Source: Helicobacter sp. NHP19-012 (GTDB lineage Bacteria > Campylobacterota > Campylobacteria > Campylobacterales > Helicobacteraceae). From it: a DNA stretch of 64,000 nt. The stretch covers positions 186,001 through 250,000 of the forward strand of contig NZ_AP024819.1 in assembly GCF_019703325.1 (NCBI RefSeq). The letters run 5' to 3'. The position numbers and the translations under genes are program-made. A model generated the notes under the pieces. That model saw only the letters and a list, made by a program, of their open reading frames with translations, searched no databases and was not told where the DNA came from. Shown in pieces: positions 45,106 through 59,613 of the stretch; position 1 is the first letter of the stretch, and every line of letters starts with the position of its first letter.

Positions 45106-46473
45106 ATGTTTTTATCAAAAAGGAAACGACTTTTTTTTGGTTTATCAATTTTTTTTAGTTTAGGTCTACAGGCTTTAGAGTTACAAGAATACGCCCCTGC
45201 CCCTGCTGATGATGATTTCAGCTTAAATTTAAAGAGGCTAGAGCGGCTAGAAGACAAGGGCGATACCACGCAAGGGCACGCCCTCGGGTTAGCCGATTTG
45301 ATTAGAAACGCCGACAATAACTACTCTTTGCAAGCCGCCCGTCTGCAGGTGGCGCAGGCGTTAAAAAACCACAGTATCGCCAAGGCAAAGTTCTTGCCCT
45401 CCATGACAAGCACTTACACCTTCAACCGCAGGGATAGGGACACACCCTTTTACCCCAACTACAACATGCAAATGCTCAACACAAATTTAAAGCTCAATGT
45501 TTTCAACGGTTTTAGCGACATCAACAATGTGCGTGAAAAGGCGGCGAGTTACCGCTCCAACAGCGCAAATATGGAATACACCAAGCAAAACATTTATCTA
45601 CAAGTGGTGCAGCAATATTACCAATATTTCAACAACATGGCGCAATTAGTCGCCCTGAAAAAGAAACTCGCTGAGTTGCAATCGAACATCAAGCGCATCA
45701 GCGAGCTTTACAGCGAGGGGCTCACGACCATTGATGACCTAGAGAGTGCCAAAGCACAAGGGGCGCTTAGTGAAAACGACATCACAGACATGCAATTTTC
45801 CATTGAGCAAAACCGCTTGACTTTAGAGTATTTGACCAACTCTAAAATCCCTTCTTTGAAGCGCACGACCATCCTACCCCCCACGCTTTCTTTAAAAGAG
45901 CGGGCGGATATTCGGTCTTTAAGGGAGCAAATCACCGCCATCCATTACCAAAACAAAGCACTCAATTACTACCCAACGGTGGACATCAACGATGACTGGC
46001 AATACTACATCCAAAAACCTGCCTATGCGATGGGTAAAGACAACCGCTTTGGCAACCTCTATCCAGACCAACAAAACACTGTGGGTGTGGTCGTGACTTT
46101 AAACATCTTAAGCGACATAGGCATTAATTTACAAAAGCAGTATTTGCGCCTAAACCAACTCTCCCAAGAGAAAAGCTTGATGTATAAAAGGATGGAACAA
46201 GCCAAAGATGAGCAGCTTTACCGCAAATCTTTAGATATGGCGCGGGCAAAAATTAGAAGCTCGGAGGCAAGCCTCAAATCGGCGACCATCTCTTATGAGA
46301 GCATTAAGAAAAAATACGCCGCTAACCTCGTGGACTTCACCACCTATTTACGGGCACTACGCACCCGCTTTGACGCTGAAGTGGTCTACAACCAATCGCT
46401 CAACAACTACGAAATGCAAAAGGCCAACTACATTTTTTACAGCGGACACCATATCCAAGACTATGTGCGCTAA
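45106..46473 (+). CDS. hefA: HefA, TolC-type outer membrane efflux channel
   Basis: A 455-residue protein with a signal peptide (cleavage after LQA) and two repeated helical-barrel halves. Long amphipathic helices (VAQALKNHSIAKAKFLPSM; ISELYSEGLTTIDDLESA) are typical of TolC. It forms the outer membrane exit duct of the HefABC drug efflux pump. ATG 45106 is preferred over TTG 45094 because GGAG is 6 bp before it. It is followed 6-9 bp later by hefB. Confidence 0.92.
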   Translation: MFLSKRKRLFFGLSIFFSLGLQALELQEYAPAPADDDFSLNLKRLERLEDKGDTTQGHALGLADLIRNADNNYSLQAARLQVAQALKNHSIAKAKFLPSMTSTYTFNRRDRDTPFYPNYNMQMLNTNLKLNVFNGFSDINNVREKAASYRSNSANMEYTKQNIYLQVVQQYYQYFNNMAQLVALKKKLAELQSNIKRISELYSEGLTTIDDLESAKAQGALSENDITDMQFSIEQNRLTLEYLTNSKIPSLKRTTILPPTLSLKERADIRSLREQITAIHYQNKALNYYPTVDINDDWQYYIQKPAYAMGKDNRFGNLYPDQQNTVGVVVTLNILSDIGINLQKQYLRLNQLSQEKSLMYKRMEQAKDEQLYRKSLDMARAKIRSSEASLKSATISYESIKKKYAANLVDFTTYLRALRTRFDAEVVYNQSLNNYEMQKANYIFYSGHHIQDYVR

Positions 46474-46479
46474 AGGACG

Positions 46480-47178
46480 ATGATGAAATATTTTTTATGT
46501 GCCCTGCTCTTTGTAGTGGGGCTAGGAGCCAAAGAAGTTTATGCTATTTTTAATGTTAGGGCTTTACAAGACGCGAATTTAACCTTAGACTCCGCCGGGA
46601 TTGTGGATGCGATCTATGTAGATGTGGGCAGCAAAGTCAAAAAGGGCGAGATCCTTTTAAGCCTCTATAACAAGGACAAAAAGTCGCAAGTGGACTCCAT
46701 TAACCAACAATACGACTTCAGCCGCAAGCAGTATGAGCGCTACAGCAAAATCGGGCGGGCGATCGACAGAAACACCCTAGACAAATACTACTCTGACTAT
46801 CGCAAGCTCGAGTTTGATCGCAATTACTCGCAGGCGGTGGTGGATAAAACCATTTTGCGCGCCCCCTTTGATGGGGTGATTGCGAGTAAAAAGATTGAGC
46901 TAGGCGATGGGATGAGTGCCAACAGCACGATTTTATTTCGGCTCGTGAGTAAGGGGCGAAAAATGGTGATCGAGTTTGACTCTAAATACCTGCCCGTCGT
47001 CAAGGTAGGCGACATCTTCGTTTATAGCATCGATGGCCAACCCGAAAAACAAAAAGTCAAAATCACCAAAATCTACCCCACCATTGATGAGAGCACCCGC
47101 AAAGTGAGCGCAGAAGCCTTACTCCCCGCAAACAGCCCTTTAGTCCCCGGTGTCTTTGGGGACGGCTTCATCCAATAG
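46480..47178 (+). CDS. hefB: HefB, membrane fusion protein of RND efflux
   Basis: A 232-residue periplasmic adaptor with an N-terminal signal-like helix. SAGIVDAIYVDVGSKVKKGEIL is the lipoyl half, a short helical hairpin spans residues 70-120, and APFDGVIASKKIELGDG the second lipoyl half. It bridges HefC and HefA. Start 46480 or the next ATG 46483; AAAGGA suits the latter better. Confidence 0.92.
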   Translation: MMKYFLCALLFVVGLGAKEVYAIFNVRALQDANLTLDSAGIVDAIYVDVGSKVKKGEILLSLYNKDKKSQVDSINQQYDFSRKQYERYSKIGRAIDRNTLDKYYSDYRKLEFDRNYSQAVVDKTILRAPFDGVIASKKIELGDGMSANSTILFRLVSKGRKMVIEFDSKYLPVVKVGDIFVYSIDGQPEKQKVKITKIYPTIDESTRKVSAEALLPANSPLVPGVFGDGFIQ

Positions 47179-47187
47179 GGGGCATTG

Positions 47188-50100
47188 GTGTATAAGTTTG
47201 CGATACAGCGGCCCATCACGACTTTAATGTTTGCGTGCATGATCATTTTCTTTGGGACGATGGCACTTAAAAAAATCAGTGTGGCACTTTTCCCTAACAT
47301 TGACTTCCCCATTATTGTGGTCAAAACCAGCTACCCCGGGGCGAGTGCGGACATTGTAGAAAGCAAGGTTACGGACAAAATCGAGGAAGCCGTGATGAGC
47401 GTGGATGGGATCAAAAAAGTAACCTCCAACAGCGCACGCAATGTCAGCATTGTGGTGGTGGAGTTTGTGCTTGAAAAGCCCATCATGACCGCCCTAAACG
47501 ACATCATCAACAAAGTCTCCTCGGTGAGCTTTAACGACCCCAACATCCGCCGCCCCTCCATCGACAAGGTGGATACCAGCGGGCAGGCGATCCTCTCAAT
47601 CTTTTTAACCAGCAAGACCAAGACCCCAGCGGAGTTAAACGACCACGCCAAAAATATTATCAAGCCCATGCTACAAAAGGTCGAGGGCGTGGGCAATGTG
47701 CAGTTACAAGGCTTTGAAGAAAAGCAGATCCGCATTTACGCCGATCCAAGCTTAATGAATAAATATGGCCTCACTTACAACGACCTTTACAACACCCTCA
47801 AAACCCAAAACCTTGAAATGGACGGGGGCAAGATCATCAGCCCTAAGAAAAACTACGCGATCTTGGTGGATGGCAACAGCTACACGCTGCAAGAGTTGGG
47901 CGACATCCAAATCGGCAGCCATGTCCGCCTAAGAGACATCGCCACGATTGAAAAGGGTATCGACCCGGACATCACTTACGCCAGCTACGGGCACGATCAA
48001 GGCATTGTGCTCGAGGTGCAAAAGATCGCCGGGGCTAATGAAATCAAAATCGTGGATGCGATCTATAAAGAAATGGATGCCATGCGCGCGGTGAGCCCGG
48101 GTTATGAGTTGCGCCCCTTTTTAGACACCACAGACTACACCCGCCACTCCATTAAAGATGTGCGCTTTGACTTGATCTTGGGGGGGATTTTGGCGGTGTC
48201 TGTGGTCTTTGTATTCCTGCGCAGCTTTTCCATCACCTTTGTTTCGGCGATGAGCATCCCCATTTCGATCATGGGGACTTTTGCGCTCATTAAGTGGATT
48301 GGCTTTTCTTTAAACATGATGACGATGGTCGCCCTCACGCTCTCCATTGGGATCATCATTGACGATGCGATCGTGGTGATCGAGAACATCCACAAAAAGC
48401 TCGAAGCGGGCATGGACAAACGCACTGCCAGCTATGAGGGCGTGCACGAAATCGCCTTTGCGATCATTGCGATCTCTGCCATGCTCTTGTCGGTGTTTAT
48501 CCCCGTGGGCAACATGAGTGGGGTGGTGGGGCGTTGGTTCAAAAGCTTTGGGATCACCGTTGCGCTTGCCATCACGATCTCTTATTTTGTGGTCGTTACC
48601 GTGGTCCCTATGCTTAGCTCGCTCATCGTGTCTCCCGAGCAATCCGCCCTTTACAAGCGCACCGAGCCCTTTTTCCAAAGAATGGAGAAGGCTTACGCCC
48701 GCTTGCTCGGCTGGCTTTTAAACCATAAATTGCTCGTGGGGCTGGTGGTGGCAGTCATTTTTGGCGTTTCCATGCACATTGCAGGCAAACTAGGCATGGA
48801 GTTTTTGCTCAAAGAAGATCGGGGCAAGTTCTATGTCTATGTCAAGGCGCAAACCGACATCAGCTTAAAAGCGATGCTTGCTAAAATGAAGGCGTTGCAG
48901 GCAGTGATTGAAAAAGACCCCGATGTGGAATTTGACTCCATGCAAGTGGGCTATGGCAACATCCAAAGCACTTTTAAAGGCAAGTTCTATGTCAAGCTGA
49001 AAAAAGGGCATAAAAAGAACCAATTTGTCATCATGGAAGAGATGCGCCAAAAACTAAGAGCCATCCCCGAGGCTAAGGACCTGCAATCCATCAACCTCGC
49101 CGAAGTGCCTTTAGTGGGTGGGGGGGACAGCTCGGCGTTTCAGGTGTTCGTCTATGCCCCCACGCAAAAGCTCGTGGATGAGAGCGTGGCAAAATTGCGA
49201 CACTTCTTGCTCGAAAGCCCTGAGATGAAAGGCAAGGTGGCGGGCTACCACACCAACACCTCCGACTACCAAACGCAGTACCAGCTACGGGTTTTAAGGG
49301 CAGCCACGGTGAAATACGGGGTTACGGCGCAGGACATCGCCAATGTGGTGAGCAACGCCTTTTCTGGGGAAAATCGGGTGAGCTACTTTAAAGAGGATGG
49401 AAAAGAATACGACATCATCATTAGAGTCCCTGCGGATAAAAAACTGAGCATGGACGACATCAAACGCTTGCAGATCAGAAATATCAATGGCAAATTGATG
49501 TTTTTAGACGGGCTGATCGAAGTGATCGAGCGCAAAGTCCCCTCCAATATCACCCGCTACAACCGCCAAAGAAGTGTAACCGTGCTGGCGCGCCCGGCTA
49601 AGGGCACAAGTTTGGGCGAGCTTTTAAGCCAAGTGGAAAAACACAAGGCTGAATGGCTTGCTAAAGGTGCGGCGTTTCGTTTCACGGGCGAGTCTGACCG
49701 CCTTAAAGAGAGCAACGATGCCTTTGGCGTGGCGATCGCCACCGCCTTTATCCTTATCTACATGATCCTAGCCGCCCTTTACGAGTCGCTCTTAGAGCCT
49801 TTGATCATCATGGTTACGATGCCCTTAAGCTTTTCGGGGGCGTTCTTTGCTTTGGGGATGGTGCACCAATCCATGAGCTTGTTCTCTTTAATGGGGCTGA
49901 TTTTGCTCATCGGGATGGTGGGCAAGAACGCCACGCTCATCATTGACATCGCCAACGATAGGCGTAAAGAAGGGCACAGCATTGAAGAGGCGATTGTGCT
50001 GGCGGGCGAATCACGCCTGCGCCCCATTTTAATGACCACCATTGCAATGGTGTGTGGCATGTTGCCCTTAGCCATCGCCGTGGGGCAGGGCTCGGCGATG

Positions 50101-50237
50101 AAATCGCCCATTGGCATTGCCATGAGCGGGGGCTCTTGGTGTCTATGGCGCTTAGCTTGTTGGTCGTGCCGATTTTCTACCGCTTGCTTGCCCCCCTAGA
50201 TGACAAGCTTAAAAAATTCTATCGGGACAATAAATGA
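47188..50237 (+). CDS. hefC: HefC, RND-family inner membrane efflux pump (frame broken near 50128-50132)
   Basis: A 1,016-residue proton-driven multidrug pump after correction. Twelve membrane helices and two large periplasmic loops are present; IIIDDAIVVIENI in helix 4 carries the twin aspartates for proton coupling, and GMVGKNATLIID is in helix 10. Near the end the frame shifts at the five-G run 50128-50132: with six G it reads IAMSGGLLVSMALSLLVVPIFYRLL and ends FYRDNK, as in the family. As read, it ends early with 19 unrelated residues. GTG 47188 is chosen (GGGGG 5 bp upstream). The corrected stop overlaps the next ATG by 3 bp. Confidence 0.92.
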
Positions 50238-50803
50238 GAAAATGGGCTTTGGGGGTTTTAGCGCTTTCTGTTTTGGTTTTAGCCAAGCAGCAGACCCTCC
50301 CCAAAAGCCAAATTTTCATCGGGGTCACCACGGGCTTTTCAACCCTAAATGTCGTAAAACAGCCCTACAACAACGCCTTTTTATGGGGCTTAAAGGCAGG
50401 CTATCAATACAACTTGAGGCGTTTTATATCCTTACGCGGACAAATGGACTACATCCAAACCATCAAACCCACCGCTTTTAACACCAATGTTTATTCTTTT
50501 TTCAACATCCACATGGACATGGTGAATGACTTTTACCACAACAAGAAATTTAATTTTGGTACTTATGTGGGTCTGGGTTTTGGCTATTTTCAAAGCGCGA
50601 TGACATTGCATAGCTATGTGGGCGATCGCTCCTTTATGGGCTATAACGGGGTGCTTGATTTGGGTGTGGGGAGCACCATCGCCAAGCAACAACGCGTGGA
50701 GCTAGGGGTTAAAATCCCCTTTGGCAAGATTCAATCTATCCGCCATAAAAACCTCGCCATGGATTTTTACTACTGGCTCGTGTCTTATGCTTATTTATTC
50801 TAG
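50234..50803 (+). CDS. Outer membrane protein, small beta-barrel
   Basis: A 189-residue protein with a signal peptide (cleavage near LAKQ) and alternating hydrophobic strands. IFIGVTTGFSTLNV at the start and [11 protein letters not shown] at the end, finishing in Phe, match Helicobacter outer membrane proteins. It overlaps the corrected hefC stop by an ATGA. So it may be translated with the efflux pump and could stabilise it. No specific family name can be given. Confidence 0.8.
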   Translation: MRKWALGVLALSVLVLAKQQTLPKSQIFIGVTTGFSTLNVVKQPYNNAFLWGLKAGYQYNLRRFISLRGQMDYIQTIKPTAFNTNVYSFFNIHMDMVNDFYHNKKFNFGTYVGLGFGYFQSAMTLHSYVGDRSFMGYNGVLDLGVGSTIAKQQRVELGVKIPFGKIQSIRHKNLAMDFYYWLVSYAYLF

Positions 50804-51378
50804 CGTTGTATAAACTCTAGGCTCTGCTGTAAGAGTTGCGCTCCTTTGAGCGTTAAAATGCTTTCAGGGTGGAACTGGTAGGCTAGGGCTTTATCTTTTG
50901 CGTGGTAAATCCCCATCACAAGCCCGCCACAATGGGCGATCACTTGCAAACACTTAGGCAAATTAGTCGCCATTAAAGAGTGGTAACGCCCCACTTGTAA
51001 AGAGTACCCCAAACCTCTAAACGCCTCAAAAGGCTCTAGGGTGATAGTGGAGCTTTTGCCATGCACAATGCTAGGACTTCTCACAATGCTAGCCCCATAG
51101 CTTTGGGCTAGTGCTTGCAAACCCAAACACACCCCCAAAATGGGATATTTACCCTTGATAATTTCTAGCATTGCCAAAAGTTGCCCTGAGTGTGCGGGAT
51201 CGCCCGGTCCCGGGGAGATAAACAACAAGGGTCTTTCACTCTCGGCTTGCATGCGCTCTAAAAGCAGGGGGGCGGGGGTGGTGTTGCGTAGCACTAACAC
51301 AGAATGCCCTAGCCCCTCTAAATCATAGACAAGGTTATAAGTGAAAGAGTCGAAATTATCAATAAAATAAATTTTCAT
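50800..51378 (-). CDS. trpG: Anthranilate/aminodeoxychorismate synthase glutaminase, TrpG/PabA
   Basis: A 192-residue class-I glutamine amidotransferase. C84 in GVCLGLQAL is the nucleophile and FHPES carries the His/Glu pair; SPGPGDP is the phosphate-loop equivalent. It delivers ammonia to TrpE. ATGA overlap with trpE. Convergent overlap of 4 bp with the outer membrane protein gene. No other trp genes follow in the window. Confidence 0.92.
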   Translation of the reverse strand: MKIYFIDNFDSFTYNLVYDLEGLGHSVLVLRNTTPAPLLLERMQAESERPLLFISPGPGDPAHSGQLLAMLEIIKGKYPILGVCLGLQALAQSYGASIVRSPSIVHGKSSTITLEPFEAFRGLGYSLQVGRYHSLMATNLPKCLQVIAHCGGLVMGIYHAKDKALAYQFHPESILTLKGAQLLQQSLEFIQR

Positions 51379-52871
51379 GCATGCGTCTTTAAAATGGCAG
51401 AGATCACAGCCTTAGATTTTGCCTTGGTTTCGGCAATCTCGGCTTCTACAACGCTATCTAGCACAATCCCCGCTCCCGTTTGCACCACAGCCCGCCCCTT
51501 TTGCACGAAGGCTGAGCGGATGATGATACAGCTATCCATCGAGCCATCGGCACATAAATAGCCCATAGAGCCCCCATAAGAGCCCCGCCTCTTGCCCTCT
51601 AGTGTGGCAATGAGCTTTAAGGCAGCGATTTTAGGCGCACCGCTTAAAGTCCCCGCATTCATAAAGCTTTGGTAAGCGTGCAATGCATCTAGCCCCTCTT
51701 TAAGTGCGCCTTGCACGGCAGAAGTCAAATGCATCACATGGGCGTATTTTTCGACTTTAAGAAGTTTAGACACCACACGGCTGAAGGGTTTAGCCACCCT
51801 AGCTATGTCGTTGCGGGCTAAATCCACCAACATGACATGCTCTGCCCGCTCTTTGGGGTCGTTTTGCAAGTCTAGCTCTAGGCGGTTGTCTAAGTCTAGG
51901 TTAAGGCTGCCATCGGGGTTTTTGCCTCGTGGGCGGGTGCCAGCAATGGGGTAAATTTGGGCTAAATTGGTGCTGGCATCATATTTTAGAGCACTCTCAG
52001 GGCTTGCCCCAAAGAGTGTAAAATCGACGGTTTGCATGTAAAACATATAGGGGCTGGGGTTTTGTGTTTTTAGATGGTGGTAGGCACTTAAGGGCTCTTT
52101 GCACTCTATGTAAAAGCTTCGTGAAGGCACGGCTTGGAAAATCTCGCCTTGTTGGATTTGCTCTTTGGTGGCAAGCACGATTTTAGCAAAGCCCTCATCA
52201 CTGCAATTTGTGTCTAAGTTGCTGTTTTGGGGGCTTGCTTGGGGGTAAATGGGGGGGGTTTAGGCGGGCTAGGCTATCTATCTCGGCTTGGATTTGGGCT
52301 TTTAAAGTGGGCTCAAAACACGCCCCGAAAATTTGGGTGCTTTGGGCTTGGTGGTCGATTAAAATTAAGTTCTGTGCCACAAGAAAGATAAAATCGGGAG
52401 CGGTGTTGTCTGTCGCTTTTAAAGGGGGCAAGTCCTCAAACGCCCCGACAAACTCAAAACCAAAATACCCCCACAAAATAGCCCAAAGGCAGGCACACTA
52501 GAAGTATCCACGCTTTTAAACACCGCCCTTAGAGTGTCTAGGGGGCTGGCACTCTTTAACTTGCTAAACTCATCCTTTAGGCTCGTGTCTTTGGCGTATT
52601 GCTTTTCTAACACCCCATTTTTAGGCTCTAGCTCGAGCACCTTTGCCATTTTCTCTAGCAAGGCTTGCCCGTTGGCATTCAAAGCCTCTAGGCGTACCTT
52701 AGCGTCTTGGCACACAAGCTTTAAACACGCCTTGGCTAGGATAATGGATTTGGTGTGCTTTTTATTCTCCACCTGCGCGCTCTCTAATAAAAGCGTGTCC
52801 TCCCCCTGCAAGTGGGCGTAAAGGGCTAGGGGGTGTGGGGTGTAGGGGGCTTGTTGGTGTAGGCTTAACAT
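51375..52871 (-). CDS. trpE: Anthranilate synthase component I TrpE (two frame breaks)
   Basis: About 498 residues after correction. The enzyme makes anthranilate from chorismate with TrpG ammonia. The catalytic half is intact: [33 protein letters not shown] and [10 protein letters not shown]. The N-terminal half is split twice on this strand: a C5 run (plus strand, 52468-52472) needs a sixth base to read [13 protein letters not shown], and a G8 run at 52251-52258 needs seven (or ten) to reach [14 protein letters not shown]. Together they restore a single frame. ATG 52871 overlaps ppa by 7 bp. Confidence 0.9.
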
Positions 52872-53392
52872 GCCTTGCTGTTGTAATTGGCTAGGGCTTT
52901 TTTAAAGATTTCTTCTGCCTGTGCTTTGTCGCCAAAGTCTTTCACCTTCACCCATTTTTCTGGCTCTAAATCTTTGTAGGTTTCAAAGAAGTGTTTGATT
53001 TTTTGTAGCACAATGGGGGGCAGGTCGTGCAAGTCTTTAATGTTCTCATACCTAGGATCAATTTTGCTAAGGGGCACGGCTAAAAGCTTTTCATCAAGCC
53101 CGCTTTCATCCTCCATCACCAATACCCCAATCAAACGGCATTTGACCACACTGCCCGGCATGAGGGGGTCTTCATTTAACACCAAAATGTCCGCAGGGTC
53201 GCCATCCTCGCTTAAAGTGTGGGGGACAAAGCCATAATTAGCCGGGTACACCATAGAAGGGTACATGATGCGATCGACCACCACCGCTCCGCTGTCCTTA
53301 TCCACCTCGTATTTCACCTTAGACTGGTAGGGGATTTCGATCACGGCGTTTAGGGCATTTGCCTCGCCTGCTTTGATTTTTGACAAGTCCAT
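52865..53392 (-). CDS. ppa: Inorganic pyrophosphatase
   Basis: A 175-residue soluble family I pyrophosphatase. VIEIPYQSKVKYEVDK, DGDPADILV (metal aspartates) and VVKCRLIGVL are signatures. It removes pyrophosphate from biosynthesis. Overlap of 7 bp with trpE; follows adk by 2 bp in the cheV-aspS-adk-ppa-trpEG operon. Confidence 0.96.
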   Translation of the reverse strand: MDLSKIKAGEANALNAVIEIPYQSKVKYEVDKDSGAVVVDRIMYPSMVYPANYGFVPHTLSEDGDPADILVLNEDPLMPGSVVKCRLIGVLVMEDESGLDEKLLAVPLSKIDPRYENIKDLHDLPPIVLQKIKHFFETYKDLEPEKWVKVKDFGDKAQAEEIFKKALANYNSKAC

Positions 53393-53394
53393 TT

Positions 53395-53973
53395 TTATCC
53401 TTTAATGTGGGTTTTAATGTAGTTTTCAATGTCGCCAACAATGGCTTCAATGCTTCTTTCGCCATTAATGGACTGGTGCACCTCTAGGGCTTTGTAAAAC
53501 TCGACAATGCTTTCTAGGGGTTTTAAATACACTTGCATGCGGTTGTTAAACACCTCGATATTGTCATCATCGCCCCTTGAGCGGCCTAGCACCCTCTCTC
53601 TAGCCACCGCTTCGCTCACGCTCACCTCTACAACGCCCCTAAGTTTCACCTCTTCTTGGGCTTTTAACACTCTGTCTAGAGCGTTCATTTGCTCCACACT
53701 GCGGGGGTAGCCATCAATAATGATCACCTCCCTAGGGGCGTTTTTAATCGCCGTGATGATCGTGTCGATGACAATTTCTAAGGGCACTAACTCGCCCTTG
53801 CTGGTGAAACTGGCAATGAGTTGCCCCCGCTCACTTTGCTTAGCAATCTCGGCCCTTAGTAAATCCCCTGTGGAGTAATGCACCATAGAGTCGCTGTTGC
53901 GTTCAGCAATCAGCTGTGCGTCCGTGGTCTTGCCACTGCCCGGTGCCCCGATGATCAAAAATAATGCCTTCAT
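53395..53973 (-). CDS. adk: Adenylate kinase
   Basis: A 192-residue nucleotide kinase. The P-loop GAPGSGKTT spans residues 9-17, and [10 protein letters not shown] carries the AMP-side signature (DGFPR form). The LID is short, between LGRSRGDDD and NRMQVY, with no zinc cysteines. It balances AMP, ADP and ATP. It lies 24 bp after aspS. Confidence 0.95.
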   Translation of the reverse strand: MKALFLIIGAPGSGKTTDAQLIAERNSDSMVHYSTGDLLRAEIAKQSERGQLIASFTSKGELVPLEIVIDTIITAIKNAPREVIIIDGYPRSVEQMNALDRVLKAQEEVKLRGVVEVSVSEAVARERVLGRSRGDDDNIEVFNNRMQVYLKPLESIVEFYKALEVHQSINGERSIEAIVGDIENYIKTHIKG

Positions 53974-53997
53974 GTTTCTTATCCTTTAATGGTTTAG

Positions 53998-55743
53998 TTA
54001 GTGTTTGGAGTTTCTTAAACGGATATGCAATTCCCTTAGTTGGTCTTCGCTAGCCGGGCTGGGGGCTTTGCTCAACAAACAAGTCGCCTTTTGGGTTTTT
54101 GGAAAGGCAATCACATCGCGGATACTGGGGGCTTTGGCTAAGAGCATGATGAGCCGGTCAAAGCCGATTGCAAACCCGCCATGGGGGGGTGCTCCATAAC
54201 GCAAAGCCTCTAGCAAAAAGCCAAATTTTTCATTGGCTTCTTGCTCGCTTATGCCTAGTAGGGCAAAGACTTTTTTCTGCAAGGCTTCTTGGTGCATACG
54301 CAAACTCCCTCCGCCTAGCTCCACGCCATTTAAAACAATGTCGTAAGCAATGGATTGCATGTCCTCTGGCTCGGGGTTGTCAATGTCCTTTGGCATGGTG
54401 AAGGGGTGGTGCATGGCACTGAGTTTTCCCTCCACTCTCTCAAACATGGGAAAATCCACCACCCATAAAAAGTTAAAGGCATCAGGATCGATCAAGTTTA
54501 AATCCTGCCCGAGTTTCAAACGCAAACGCCCCATGTAATCTAAAATAACTACCTTTTCACCCGCTCCAAAAAAGAGCAAATCCCCCTCTTTTGCCTCTGT
54601 GCGTGCTAATAGCTCATCTAGGGCTTTGGCTTCTAAGAATTTCACTAAAGGTCCTTTAGGTCCCTCCGCCTTCATTTGGATATAAGCAAGCCCTTTTGCC
54701 CCAAATTGGCGCACAAACGCCTCGAGTTCAGCTAAATCTTTACGGCTTAAAAGCGTGTCGCCTTTTTCGACTTTTAGGGCTTTAAAGCGGTTGTGTTTAG
54801 GGTCGCTGGCGATTGTTTTAAAAATCTCATTGCTGGAACTCACAAATAAATCCCCCACCTCCACCAAGGGCATGCCAAAACGCAAATCCGGCTTATCGCT
54901 GCCATAGCTCTCGGTGGCTTCCTTGTAGGTCATGTGTCTAAAGGGGGGGTTAATGTCAATGCCCGCCACTTTAAAGACAGCTTTTAGCAAGGTTTCGGCA
55001 ACCTCCATAATGTCCTCTTGGCTGCAAAAGCTCATCTCCACATCAATCTGGGTAAATTCGGGCTGGCGGTCGGCTCTTAAATCCTCATCTCTAAAGCATT
55101 TGACAATTTGGTAATAGCGATCCATCCCTGCCACCATTAAAATTTGTTTAAAGAGTTGGGGGCTTTGGGGCAGGGCGAAAAACTGCCCGTCGTGGATACG
55201 GCTGGGGATTAAAAAGTCCCTTGCGCCCTCGGGCGTGGTTTTAGAGAGCATGGGGGTTTCAATCTCTAAGAAGTCTAAACTATCCAAACAATCACGCACC
55301 GCCTTAGCCACTTTGCTACGCATTTTAAAAATGTTGTAGGATTTAGCAGAGCGCAAGTCTAAAAAGCGGTATTGCAAACGCAAATCCTCATTGACACTTG
55401 GATCGCCGATCGCAATGGGCGGGGTTAGACTCTTATTCTCAAGACGCAAGTCCTCGAGCACCACCTCGATCGCCCCTGTGGCAAGTTTGGGGTTTTCTAG
55501 CCCCTCGCCCCTTGGACGCACCACGCCCTCAATGATTAAAACATCCTCGTGTCTCACTTGGCTAGCTTGTGTGTAAGCTTTAGAAGTGGGGTCGCACACA
55601 AGTTGTATCAGCCCGCTTTTATCGCGTAAATCAATGAAAATCACGCCCCCGTGATCCCTGTAGTTATGACACCACCCACAGAGTTTTATCCTCTTTTGCA
55701 CATCGCACAGCCCGACCTCGGCACATAATTGTGTTCTTAACAT
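53998..55743 (-). CDS. aspS: Aspartyl-tRNA synthetase (non-discriminating type likely)
   Basis: A 581-residue class II synthetase. An anticodon OB-fold occupies residues 1-100, motif 2 reads [15 protein letters not shown], a GAD insertion occupies residues 290-400, and motif 3 reads GFAIGFDRL. Helicobacter species lack AsnRS, so this enzyme is expected to charge tRNA-Asn as well, with GatCAB amidating it. That last point is family knowledge, not shown here. It follows cheV by 9 bp. Confidence 0.95.
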   Translation of the reverse strand: MLRTQLCAEVGLCDVQKRIKLCGWCHNYRDHGGVIFIDLRDKSGLIQLVCDPTSKAYTQASQVRHEDVLIIEGVVRPRGEGLENPKLATGAIEVVLEDLRLENKSLTPPIAIGDPSVNEDLRLQYRFLDLRSAKSYNIFKMRSKVAKAVRDCLDSLDFLEIETPMLSKTTPEGARDFLIPSRIHDGQFFALPQSPQLFKQILMVAGMDRYYQIVKCFRDEDLRADRQPEFTQIDVEMSFCSQEDIMEVAETLLKAVFKVAGIDINPPFRHMTYKEATESYGSDKPDLRFGMPLVEVGDLFVSSSNEIFKTIASDPKHNRFKALKVEKGDTLLSRKDLAELEAFVRQFGAKGLAYIQMKAEGPKGPLVKFLEAKALDELLARTEAKEGDLLFFGAGEKVVILDYMGRLRLKLGQDLNLIDPDAFNFLWVVDFPMFERVEGKLSAMHHPFTMPKDIDNPEPEDMQSIAYDIVLNGVELGGGSLRMHQEALQKKVFALLGISEQEANEKFGFLLEALRYGAPPHGGFAIGFDRLIMLLAKAPSIRDVIAFPKTQKATCLLSKAPSPASEDQLRELHIRLRNSKH

Positions 55744-55752
55744 GTTTCGCCC

Positions 55753-59028
<3,276 letters not shown>

Positions 59029-59086
59029 TGGCTATTTCCAGCCTTGCAAGCTTTTAGGAGTGTGGCTAGTCTTGGTGTATCCTGCC

Positions 59087-59581
59087 CTAGTGCGAGCAGC
59101 CACACCCGCCCCCGCAACATTGTTTGCTAGAGGGCTGGCCCTTGAGCACTTCTTGCTCTGTGGCTTCTCTTAGCCCTAAGAGCGTAAATTGAAAACTTAG
59201 CTCTTTGCCGGCTAAAGGGTGGTTGTAGTCGATCATCACCATATGATCGCTAAAGTCTTTCACGCTCACTTGCACACTCTCTTGGTTTTCGCCCTGCCCG
59301 AACAAGGTCATGCCCCTTTGCAGTTCAATGCCTTCAAATTGATCTCTGGGCACTTCTTGCAGATAGTCGGTGCGGTATTCGCCATAGGCATCGTGAGGTG
59401 GGATGACAATATTCAAGGTTTGCCCCACCTGTGCTTGCTGCACTGCCTTTTCAAGCCCCACAATCACTTGCCCAGCCCCCATTAAAAACTCTAAGGGCTT
59501 TTTGCCTATGTTGGAGTCGAGCACTTCTTGGGTGGCGTGGTCGCGCACTTCGTATTCAATGATCGCAACTTGGTTTTGCAT
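59087..59581 (-). CDS. slyD: Peptidyl-prolyl isomerase / nickel chaperone SlyD
   Basis: A 164-residue FKBP-type protein with inserted flap. PPHDAYGEY and the NHPLAGKELSFQF strand mark the FKBP domain. The C-terminal tail CCGGGCGCSH is cysteine- and histidine-rich and can bind nickel, which in Helicobacter could feed hydrogenase or urease maturation (inference). It lies downstream of the Tol-Pal genes, 32 bp after cpoB. Confidence 0.93.
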   Translation of the reverse strand: MQNQVAIIEYEVRDHATQEVLDSNIGKKPLEFLMGAGQVIVGLEKAVQQAQVGQTLNIVIPPHDAYGEYRTDYLQEVPRDQFEGIELQRGMTLFGQGENQESVQVSVKDFSDHMVMIDYNHPLAGKELSFQFTLLGLREATEQEVLKGQPSSKQCCGGGCGCSH

Positions 59582-59613
59582 GTTTGTCCTTTCTTATAAA
59601 CTGGGGAGTTATT

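Noticed and set aside
48135..48678. Antisense frames in hefC
   Set aside because: Shadows of a strong coding region with matching codon periodicity on the plus strand.
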